Source: Lachnospiraceae bacterium
GTDB taxonomy: Bacteria; Bacillota; Clostridia; Lachnospirales; Lachnospiraceae
NCBI GenBank assembly: GCA_017622505.1
Contig: JAGAQZ010000008.1
Location: 1 to 33,060, forward strand
Length of the DNA: 33,060 nt
Direction of reading: 5' to 3'
A program made the translations under genes and the position numbers. Shown here piece by piece: positions 25,726 through 33,060 of the stretch. Within the stretch, counting starts at the first letter, position 1. Every line of letters starts with the position of its first letter. The notes under the pieces are model-generated. The model searched no databases. It worked only from the letters and a program-made list of their open reading frames with translations, and was not told the DNA's origin.

Positions 25726-25747
25726 CCAACCACCCTGTAACACGATT

Positions 25748-25770
25748 GCCGGTAGCGTAATGCTACCGGC
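25748..25770 (-). promoter_or_regulatory. 5' stem-loop of the toxin mRNA
   Basis: GCCGGTAGC (25748-25756) and GCTACCGGC (25762-25770) form a perfect 9 bp stem with a 5-base loop. It lies at the expected 5' end of the toxin message and may protect it from decay. Read on the plus strand it is followed by TTTATT, so it could also act as a weak terminator there. Confidence 0.6.
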
Positions 25771-25773
25771 TTT

Positions 25774-25802
25774 ATTATATCAAGAGATTCTTATCGACAA
25801 AA
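25774..25802 (-). promoter_or_regulatory. promoter of the toxin gene
   Basis: On the minus strand a perfect TATAAT (complement of 25774-25779) carries a TGA extended -10. A weak TTTTGT (complement of 25797-25802) stands 17 bases upstream. The message would start at the base of the 5' stem-loop. Confidence 0.6.
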
Positions 25803-25918
25803 GCCCTAAGACGTCGACAAATTGTGACACAGAACCCTGTAACTAATGTTGTAACTTTTTGTGTAGAAAACGCGTTATAAAAATAATCATATTAAACTAT
25901 AATATACTTTTTATTACA

Positions 25919-25947
25919 TTGCAAAAATGACCTAATAATATTATAAT
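25919..25947 (+). promoter_or_regulatory. promoter of the hsd operon
   Basis: TTGCAA (25919-25924) and a perfect TATAAT (25942-25947) are 17 bases apart in very AT-rich DNA. A leader of about 48 bases would precede hsdM. Confidence 0.68.
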
Positions 25948-26001
25948 TTTAATTAATTACGTATAAAAAAATTACCTTGTAAGCGTAGAGAGGAAATAGA
26001 A

Positions 26002-27504
26002 ATGATAACAGGTGAATTAAAGAATAAAATCGATGGACTTTGGGATGTATTTGCTGCCGGTGGTTTGGTAAATCCATTAGAAGTAATTGAGCAGATAACT
26101 TACTTGATGTTCATTCATGATTTGGACGATGCAGATAATAAGAACGCGAAAGAAAGCGCAATGCTTGGACTTCCCTTTAAAAGTATATTTGCTGATGAGG
26201 TGAAAATCGGCGAAAGAACAATTGAAGGCGGTCAGCTTAAATGGTCTGTATTTCATGACTTTCCGGCACAGAGAATGTACACGGTGGTGCAGGAATGGGT
26301 ATTTCCTTTTATCAAAACATTGCACGCTGATAAAAACAGTGCGTATTCAAAGTATATGGATGATGCAATTTTTAAACTGCCTACGCCGTTATTGCTTTCT
26401 AAGGTTGTAGATGCTTTGGATGATATTTATGCGAAAATGGCTGAAATCAAAGATGCAGATATCCGCGGTGATGTCTACGAATATCTCTTATCTAAAATTT
26501 CACAGTCCGGTCGTAACGGACAGTTCAGAACACCCAGACATATAATTCGTATGATGGTTGAGTTAATGCAACCACAGCCGGATGATATTATCTGCGATCC
26601 CGCATGCGGTACTTCGGGATTCCTTGTGAATGCAGGCGAATATCTGAAAGAAGAGCATAAAGAAGATATTTTCTTTGATAAAAAGAAAAAAGACCACTAT
26701 ATGAACCATATGTTCTTTGGATACGATATGGATAGAACTATGTTACGTATCGGAGCAATGAATATGATGACACACGGTGTGGAAAGTCCGTATATCGAAT
26801 ATCGTGATAGTTTATCTGAACAGAATATGGACAAGGACAAGTTTTCATTAATCTTAGCAAATCCACCATTTAAGGGCAGTTTAGATGCAGATGTGGTATC
26901 GGGTGATTTGTTAAAAGTGTGCAAAACAAAGAAAACGGAGTTATTATTCCTTGCTTTATTCCTTCGTATGTTAAAAATTGGTGGAAGATGTGCGTGTATC
27001 GTTCCTGACGGCGTGTTATTTGGTTCTTCAACGGCGCACAAATCGATTCGTAAGGAAATTATTGAGAATCATCGTTTAGAGGCAGTTATTTCAATGCCTT
27101 CCGGTGTGTTTAAGCCTTATGCTGGAGTATCAACCGGTATTCTTATTTTCACCAAGACAAATCATGGCGGAACCGATAATGTATGGTTCTATGATATGAC
27201 TGCGGATGGTTTTAGTCTGGATGATAAGCGTACTGCGATAGCAGAAAATGATATTCCGGATATTATTGAAAGATTTCATAATCGCGATAAAGAAACTGAT
27301 AGACAAAGAACGGATAAGTCTTTCTTTGTTCCTAAGCAGGAGATTGTTGATAATGATTATGATTTATCAATTAATAAATATAAAAAAGTGGAACATGTAG
27401 CAGTTGAGTATCCTTCGACACAGGAGATTATGGCAAAGATTGAGGAAATTGAGGCAGAAATTGCTGTTGAGATGGATACGTTAAAGAAGTTGTTAGAAAA
27501 ATAA
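26002..27504 (+). CDS. hsdM: type I restriction-modification system, methyltransferase subunit
   Basis: N6-adenine DNA methyltransferase subunit (500 aa). An N-terminal helical domain (about 5-145) is followed by the methyltransferase fold. SAM-binding motif I is DPACGTSGF at 199-207 and catalytic motif IV is NPPF at 287-290. QFRTPRHI before motif I is typical of HsdM. A C-terminal coiled-coil stretch (about 470-500) probably contacts HsdS. AGAGAGGAAA precedes the ATG. First gene of the operon; hsdS follows after 24 bases. Base composition is more AT-rich than the glycolytic genes. Confidence 0.96.
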   Translation: MITGELKNKIDGLWDVFAAGGLVNPLEVIEQITYLMFIHDLDDADNKNAKESAMLGLPFKSIFADEVKIGERTIEGGQLKWSVFHDFPAQRMYTVVQEWVFPFIKTLHADKNSAYSKYMDDAIFKLPTPLLLSKVVDALDDIYAKMAEIKDADIRGDVYEYLLSKISQSGRNGQFRTPRHIIRMMVELMQPQPDDIICDPACGTSGFLVNAGEYLKEEHKEDIFFDKKKKDHYMNHMFFGYDMDRTMLRIGAMNMMTHGVESPYIEYRDSLSEQNMDKDKFSLILANPPFKGSLDADVVSGDLLKVCKTKKTELLFLALFLRMLKIGGRCACIVPDGVLFGSSTAHKSIRKEIIENHRLEAVISMPSGVFKPYAGVSTGILIFTKTNHGGTDNVWFYDMTADGFSLDDKRTAIAENDIPDIIERFHNRDKETDRQRTDKSFFVPKQEIVDNDYDLSINKYKKVEHVAVEYPSTQEIMAKIEEIEAEIAVEMDTLKKLLEK

Positions 27505-27528
27505 ATTCGGATTTGTAGGGATGAAGAG

Positions 27529-28683
27529 ATGGTAAGGACGATAGATGAATGCTTTTTTCAAATACAGAATGGGGCGAATATTAAGCAAGGAGATGTAGCT
27601 GGTGGTTTCCCTATTACAAGAATAGAAACAACAGCAAATGACAAGTTTAATAGAGATAGAATGGGATATGCGGGGATTACGGACATCTCAAAATATGAAG
27701 CTTATGTTCTGGAAGATGGCGACTTGCTAATGTCGCATATTAATAGTGTTCAATATTTGGGAAGAACAGTTTTATATGTTAAACAACCAGATGAAACTAT
27801 TATTCATGGCATGAATCTTTTGAGGTTGAAGGCAAAAAGGGACATAATTAACCCTGCATATGCAAGATATTGCTTTTATGGACATCCATTTAGAAGTCAG
27901 ATTAGTAATATTACAAAGAAATCTGTTAATCAAGCAAGTTTTGCAGTTAAAGATTTAAAGCAGATTAAAATTGATATTCCGTCTGTGCCTGAGCAGAAGG
28001 AAGTAGTTGAGGTTCTTGATAAAATTCAACAATTGATTGGGCTGAGGACTGATGAATTGCTAAAGTTAGATAATCTCATCAAAGCCCGATTTGTCGAGCA
28101 GTTTATGGGTAAGAATTATCCACTTATACCATTAGAGGATTTATCTTTAGGAAAAGGAGAATATGGTGCACAATCTGCTTCTGTAGAATATGATCCAAAT
28201 CGTCCAAGATATGTAAGAATAACAGACATTAACGATGACGGTACGTTGAATGATGATGTGGTTTCATCAGCAAATATTGACGATGATGAGCAATTTAAAC
28301 TTAGTTATGGTGATTTTATGTTTGCTCGAATGGGAGCCACAGTAGGTAAGACTTATGCATATAGAAATGGTAATCAGATTTTTGCAGGATATTTAATACG
28401 TTATAAATTAAATCTCGCAAAAATAATACCTGAATATTTATATGCATATACAAAATTAGAGGAATACAAAAACTGGGTATTACTTAACCAAAGTGGTGCG
28501 GCGCAGCCGGGAATTAATGCAAAGAAATATGGCTCATTAAGAATTCCTGTTGCCACGCTAGAAGAACAAAAAAACTTTGCAGACTTCATCAAGCAGACTG
28601 ACGAATTAAAAGTTACAGTAGAGAAAGCTTTGAACGAAGCACAAATATTATTTGACAGTTTGATGCAAAAATATTTTGGATAA
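27529..28683 (+). CDS. hsdS: type I restriction-modification system, specificity subunit
   Basis: Determines the DNA target of the HsdMSR complex (384 aa). Two target-recognition halves are visible: about 1-150 and 205-335. Each is followed by a helical conserved region, the first with EQKEVVEVLDKIQQLIGLR and the second with LEEQKNFADFIKQTDELK. The repeated FM.. AR/ SH.. GD pattern (DGDLLMSHIN, YGDFMFARMG) marks equivalent points of the two halves. The weak site AGGGATGAAG lies before the ATG. The target sequence cannot be read from the protein. Next gene after 139 AT-rich bases. Confidence 0.94.
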   Translation: MVRTIDECFFQIQNGANIKQGDVAGGFPITRIETTANDKFNRDRMGYAGITDISKYEAYVLEDGDLLMSHINSVQYLGRTVLYVKQPDETIIHGMNLLRLKAKRDIINPAYARYCFYGHPFRSQISNITKKSVNQASFAVKDLKQIKIDIPSVPEQKEVVEVLDKIQQLIGLRTDELLKLDNLIKARFVEQFMGKNYPLIPLEDLSLGKGEYGAQSASVEYDPNRPRYVRITDINDDGTLNDDVVSSANIDDDEQFKLSYGDFMFARMGATVGKTYAYRNGNQIFAGYLIRYKLNLAKIIPEYLYAYTKLEEYKNWVLLNQSGAAQPGINAKKYGSLRIPVATLEEQKNFADFIKQTDELKVTVEKALNEAQILFDSLMQKYFG

Positions 28684-28822
28684 TATGAGGCTGGTGTAAA
28701 TAAAAAGAACGCAATAGAATTGAAGAAAAGCATAAATATAATAAAAAACATTTTTATAAAGTTGATAAAGCAAGAGTTGTGTATAGATAAATAACTAAAA
28801 CACAAAAAGCAGGAGATTTATT

Positions 28823-29914
28823 ATGAATATAACTTTTTTGATAGGGAACGGATTTGATTTAAATTTAGGTATGAAAACACAGTATACAGATTTTATTGAG
28901 TATTATATCCAAAACGATGATTTTGATTTTGAATCTGAATTTGATTTTTTCTTTGGTGATACACCAATAAAAAAGTTTAAAAGGGATTTAGATAAAAATA
29001 AAATGTTATGGTCTGCGGCAGAATTGGCATTTGGTGAATATACAAATGAATTTAAATGTAATGAAAATGAACTTAAAAATTTTTTATCTTGTCATGAAGA
29101 TTTTTGTGAAAAATTAGGGGAATATTTAGACAAAGAACAAAATAAAGTTAATAATCTTATGGATGATAAAATTATACAAAATAATTTTATTGACTGCATA
29201 AGGAATTTTTATAATGGTTTTAGATTGGGACAACAGGAACAAATTAAAAATTATATCGAAAAAATTGGCGGTGGTTTTGTTTATAATTTTGTTTCCTTTA
29301 ATTATACAACAACATTAGACAAGTTATATGACATATCAAAAAAGAAAGAAGATGCATTGGGGAATAGGGTATATGGTAATGTTAAATATAAAAATAAAAT
29401 AGGTGAAATCATGCATGTACATGGATATACAGATAGAGATATGGTTTTAGGAGTAAATGATGATTCACAATTAAAAAATTTAGAATTATTTGACGGTTAT
29501 TATCCTGAGTATAAAGCGCAGCTCATTAAAAAAGAAACAAATGAAATGAATGAGCAACAAATAGATTCTAAAGTTCATAATTTATTATTGATAAGTGATA
29601 TAATTTATATTTATGGGATGTCTATTGGAGAAACTGACGCAATTTGGTGGCAAAGAATATGCGAGATATTAAAGAAATCTACATCAAAACGAATAATTAT
29701 TCATTGTTATGATGCACCAACAGAAAAATTGCTTCGAACTCAATATCGTGTATATGAGAGAGAAATGAAAAAAACGTTTTTGAATTATTCTAAAATGAGT
29801 GATGAGGATAAACAAGCAATTTTACCGAGAATACATATTGATTCCAGTAATATTTTTTTGAAATTACATAATATTTTTAATGAACCTATAGAGAACATTA
29901 TTATGTCACAGTAA
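28823..29914 (+). CDS. abiH: AbiH-family phage abortive infection protein
   Basis: Probable phage defence protein (363 aa) of the AbiH family. The N-terminal ITFLIGNGFDLNLGMKT is the family signature, a nucleotide-binding-like loop. FVSFNYTTTLD and IMHVHG in the middle and IYIYGMSIGETDAIWW toward the end are typical. Mechanism unknown. It is distinctly AT-rich and Lys/Asn/Ile-rich compared with its neighbours, in keeping with separate acquisition. GCAGGAGA precedes the ATG. It sits between hsdS and hsdR, with hsdR 16 bases downstream. Confidence 0.9.
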   Translation: MNITFLIGNGFDLNLGMKTQYTDFIEYYIQNDDFDFESEFDFFFGDTPIKKFKRDLDKNKMLWSAAELAFGEYTNEFKCNENELKNFLSCHEDFCEKLGEYLDKEQNKVNNLMDDKIIQNNFIDCIRNFYNGFRLGQQEQIKNYIEKIGGGFVYNFVSFNYTTTLDKLYDISKKKEDALGNRVYGNVKYKNKIGEIMHVHGYTDRDMVLGVNDDSQLKNLELFDGYYPEYKAQLIKKETNEMNEQQIDSKVHNLLLISDIIYIYGMSIGETDAIWWQRICEILKKSTSKRIIIHCYDAPTEKLLRTQYRVYEREMKKTFLNYSKMSDEDKQAILPRIHIDSSNIFLKLHNIFNEPIENIIMSQ

Positions 29915-29930
29915 TTAGGAGGTCCGCCAA

Positions 29931-32900
29931 ATGACCAATTTCGACTATTTAAAGCAAGAGCCCAAATTTGATACTTTTGTTGAAGTTGCAATTGCAGCAG
30001 AGAAAATCATACATATTGATATTTCGGCAAGTGTTTTGAATTGTCGTCGTGCGATGGAGTTTGCAATTAAGTGGATGTACTCTGTAGATGACAAGTTGGA
30101 TAAGCCTTATCAGGACAACTTGCATAGTTTGATGAGTACAGAAGATTTTCATGATATTTTGGACGCAGATTTGTGGAAACGTCTCGATTTGATTCGTAAG
30201 ATTGGAAACAGAGCGGCGCATAATGGTAAAAAAATCACTGAAGATGAAGCTGTTTTGTGTTTGCAGAATTTGTTTCTTTTCTTTGGTTTTATAGCACATT
30301 GTTATTCGCAAATTGATGTGGTAGATAAGTTTGATAGGTCACTTATAGAAGCGCATAAGGAGACTATTGTCGAACTTCCGAAGGTGGCTGAACTTGAATT
30401 AGAAACTTTGATTGCAGAGAATAAGGCACTCAAAGAGGAATTAACAGCCAGACGTGAAGAACAGCGACAAACTTATGTGCCGAAACCATTAGATTTATCC
30501 GAGTATAAGACACGTAAAATATATATCGATGCAATGTTGGAAGATGCCGGTTGGGAGCTGGGCAGGGATTGGTTTGAGGAAGTTGAATTACAAGGTATGC
30601 CTAATAAATCCGGCATTGGTTATGCGGATTATGTTTTATATGATGATGCACAAAAGCCTTTAGCTGTTATTGAAGCAAAGCGTACTTGTGTGGATGTGTC
30701 TAAAGCAAGAGAGCAGGCTGAATTATATGCAAATCTTTTAGAATCTAAGTGTAAAAGAAGACCTGTAGTATTCTTAACAAATGGCTTTGAAACAAGGATT
30801 ATTGAAAATCAATATCCCGAGCGTAAAGTGGCAGCTATTTATTCAAAGCGTGACTTGGAGAAGATGTTTAATCTGCAGACAATGCGGACAAGCCTTAAGA
30901 ATATTGTTGTGGATAATGAGATTGCAGGTCGTTATTATCAGAAAGCAGCAATTAAGGCGGTTTGTGATACGTTCGAAAGAAAACGTAGAAAAGCTTTGCT
31001 TGTCATGGCAACCGGTTCCGGAAAAACGAGAACAGTTATTGCTTTGTGTAAGGTTCTTTTGGATGCTGGTTGGGTAAAGAATATTCTTTTCCTTGCGGAT
31101 CGTAATTCATTGGTGACTCAGGCAAAGCGTAGTTTTAATAATCAGTTAAAAGATGAATTATCTACAACTAATTTAGTGGAAGATAAGGCGAATTATAATG
31201 CGCACGCTGTATTTTCGACTTATCAGACAATGATGAATTGTATTGATAATGTTAAGGATGAGCAAGGAAAGTTATTTACTTGTGGTCATTTTGATTTAGT
31301 CATTTGTGACGAAGCGCATCGTTCGATTTATAACAAGTATAGAGATATCTTTGAGTATTTTGACGCACCATTGGTGGGTCTTACGGCTACGCCAAAAGAT
31401 GAAATTGACAAGAATACATATTCTATCTTTGATTTAGAAAATGGTGTCCCTACATATGGTTATGAACTTGCGCAGGCTGTAAAGGACGAATATCTTGTTG
31501 ATTATATGTCTGTTGAGACTACTTTTAAGTTTATGGAACAGGGTATTTCCTATGATGAATTGACTGAAGATGAGAAGGAAGAGTATGAAAGAACATTTGC
31601 CAATGAAGATGGTGAAGTGCCCGAAAAAATCAGTTCTACAGCATTAAATACATGGGTGTTTAATGAAGATACCATTAAGCAGGTATTACATATTCTTATG
31701 ATGCAGGGGTTGCGAATTAATTATGGGGAAACTTTGGGTAAAACAATTATTTTTGCAAAGAATCATAAGCATGCGGAAGAAATCTTTAGAGTTTTCAATA
31801 AAGAATATCCTTCCTTGAAAGGATATGCAAAAGTCATTGATAATTATATTAATTATGCACAGGCAGCAATTGATGAATTTTCTGACCCGAAGAAATTACC
31901 ACAGATTGCAATCTCTGTTGATATGCTTGATACCGGTATTGATGTTCCGGAAGTATTAAATCTTGTATTTTTCAAGAAAGTAATGAGTAAGGCAAAGTTT
32001 TGGCAGATGATTGGCCGAGGTACGCGAAAATGTGATGGTTTAATTGATGGCGAAGATAAGAGCAAGTTCTATATCTTTGATTTTTGCCGTAATTTTGAAT
32101 TTTTCAGAATGAATCCAGGTAATGCTACGGCGAATACGTTGGCTTTACAAGGGGCAATTTTTAACCTTCAGTTTCAAATGGCATATAAGTTGCAAGATAT
32201 CAATTATCAGGTGGAGCGTTTGATTGCATATAGAAAATCACTTGTTGATGAAATGGTCGAAAAGGTTCAGCAACTGGAAAGAGATAATTTTGCGGTTAGA
32301 CAGCATATAAGATATGTTGATTATTTCGCAAATGCAGATAATTATATGTATTTAACATTTGAGGATACATTGAATGTGCGTGATGAATTAGCACCGCTGA
32401 TTCTTCCGGATAAGGATGAGGTTGCAGCGGTTCGTTTTGATGCTTTGATGTATCATATTGAATTGGCCTATTTGAGCGGAAAGAAGGATTCGCGTGCGCG
32501 TGGAGATTTGCTTAACAGAGTGAAAGGAATTTCTAGTGTGGCAAATATTCCTGAAATTCAGGCACAGGCAGAGTTGATTAATAAAATACTAAATACAGAT
32601 TATGTTGAGAATGCGGATATTAATAATTTTGAATATATTCGTAAGAGTTTTCGCGGATTGATGAAGTATGTTCCGATTCATGTAATTAAACCGCGTGAAA
32701 TTGATTTTCACGATGATATATTATCAAGTGATTGGCACGAATCTGAACTTGAAAATGATGATTTGCAGAATTATAAGGCCAAAGCAGAATTTTATGTGCG
32801 TCAGAATGAGGACAATATCGTTATAGCCAAACTGAAGAGAAATCAACCATTAACTGATGCGGATGTGTCTGCATTGGAGCAAATTCTTTGGGGCGAGATT

Positions 32901-33060
32901 GGAACAAAGGAAGATTACCAAAAAGAGTATGGTGAAAAGCCTTTGGGTGAGTTTGTGCGAGAAATAGTTGGACTTGATATGAATGCTGCAAAAGAGGCAT
33001 TTGCAGAGTATCTTGATAGTACAAGTTATGACAGTAGACAGATTTACTTTGTAAATCAGA
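29931..33060 (+). CDS. hsdR: type I restriction-modification system, restriction subunit (partial at window end)
   Basis: ATP-dependent translocase and endonuclease subunit. 1043 codons are seen without a stop; the 3' end lies outside the window. Order: an N-terminal DUF4145-like helical domain (about 15-115, with NCRRAMEFAIKWMY and GNRAAHNG), then a coiled coil. The HsdR nuclease core follows with Asp233 and E248-A-K250, then helicase Walker A GSGKT at 362-366, DEAH at 460-463 and GLTATPKD. Helicase C-terminal motifs are DTGIDVPEV and QMIGRGTRKC, and a C-terminal region completes what is visible. AGGAGG at 29917-29922 sets the start. The frame is intact throughout. Confidence 0.95.
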   Translation, partial: MTNFDYLKQEPKFDTFVEVAIAAEKIIHIDISASVLNCRRAMEFAIKWMYSVDDKLDKPYQDNLHSLMSTEDFHDILDADLWKRLDLIRKIGNRAAHNGKKITEDEAVLCLQNLFLFFGFIAHCYSQIDVVDKFDRSLIEAHKETIVELPKVAELELETLIAENKALKEELTARREEQRQTYVPKPLDLSEYKTRKIYIDAMLEDAGWELGRDWFEEVELQGMPNKSGIGYADYVLYDDAQKPLAVIEAKRTCVDVSKAREQAELYANLLESKCKRRPVVFLTNGFETRIIENQYPERKVAAIYSKRDLEKMFNLQTMRTSLKNIVVDNEIAGRYYQKAAIKAVCDTFERKRRKALLVMATGSGKTRTVIALCKVLLDAGWVKNILFLADRNSLVTQAKRSFNNQLKDELSTTNLVEDKANYNAHAVFSTYQTMMNCIDNVKDEQGKLFTCGHFDLVICDEAHRSIYNKYRDIFEYFDAPLVGLTATPKDEIDKNTYSIFDLENGVPTYGYELAQAVKDEYLVDYMSVETTFKFMEQGISYDELTEDEKEEYERTFANEDGEVPEKISSTALNTWVFNEDTIKQVLHILMMQGLRINYGETLGKTIIFAKNHKHAEEIFRVFNKEYPSLKGYAKVIDNYINYAQAAIDEFSDPKKLPQIAISVDMLDTGIDVPEVLNLVFFKKVMSKAKFWQMIGRGTRKCDGLIDGEDKSKFYIFDFCRNFEFFRMNPGNATANTLALQGAIFNLQFQMAYKLQDINYQVERLIAYRKSLVDEMVEKVQQLERDNFAVRQHIRYVDYFANADNYMYLTFEDTLNVRDELAPLILPDKDEVAAVRFDALMYHIELAYLSGKKDSRARGDLLNRVKGISSVANIPEIQAQAELINKILNTDYVENADINNFEYIRKSFRGLMKYVPIHVIKPREIDFHDDILSSDWHESELENDDLQNYKAKAEFYVRQNEDNIVIAKLKRNQPLTDADVSALEQILWGEIGTKEDYQKEYGEKPLGEFVREIVGLDMNAAKEAFAEYLDSTSYDSRQIYFVNQ

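Noticed and set aside
30781..31077. 98-codon plus-strand ORF at the hsdR Walker A region
   Set aside because: It overlaps the intact hsdR frame in another phase and has no ribosome binding site.

Overview
The window looks like chromosomal DNA of a low-to-moderate-GC Firmicute, most likely Lachnospiraceae. The basis is the gap-pgk-tpiA and gpmI-eno-secG-rnr-smpB-ssrA gene sets, AGGAGG-type ribosome binding sites, Gram-positive promoters, and protein families typical of Clostridia. The family-level assignment is inference.

Layout. (1) 1-3815: glycolytic genes gap, pgk and tpiA, with a small DUF3592-like membrane protein gene between pgk and tpiA, closed by a strong terminator. (2) 3853-14376: a 10.3 kb tandem array of seven paralogous two-gene units. 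Each unit has a 385-459 aa protein with two zinc ribbons, a conserved middle domain and two C-terminal membrane helices, followed by a 53-69 aa single-helix membrane protein. In five units the small protein carries a GDSKG(D/E) motif. Most pairs overlap at TAATG or TGATG. All units read the same way and end at a bidirectional terminator. No function can be assigned, and this is the main candidate for an undescribed system. (3) 14389-16330, minus strand: a HlyIII/PAQR-family membrane protein and a cation diffusion facilitator. (4) 16443-23708: gpmI, eno, secG, rnr, smpB and ssrA (tmRNA). (5) 23777-25454: a small membrane protein gene behind a promoter with operator-like dyads and an attenuator, then an OmpR-type response regulator followed at once by a multi-hairpin element. 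(6) 25460-25803: a compact type I toxin-antitoxin locus with a 28 aa holin-like toxin that ordinary ORF thresholds miss. (7) 25919-33060: a type I restriction-modification operon hsdM-hsdS-abiH-hsdR, with hsdR running off the window.

The glycolytic enzymes cover glyceraldehyde-3-phosphate to phosphoenolpyruvate and would normally form one cluster. Here the array plus two transporter-like genes separate tpiA from gpmI. Parts 6 and 7 together look like a small defence island.

Intergenic DNA also holds a family of roughly 220 bp imperfect palindromes (18088-18308, 18462-18683, and a degenerate copy at 23119-23225). They share core words, but each copy has its own self-complementary arms.
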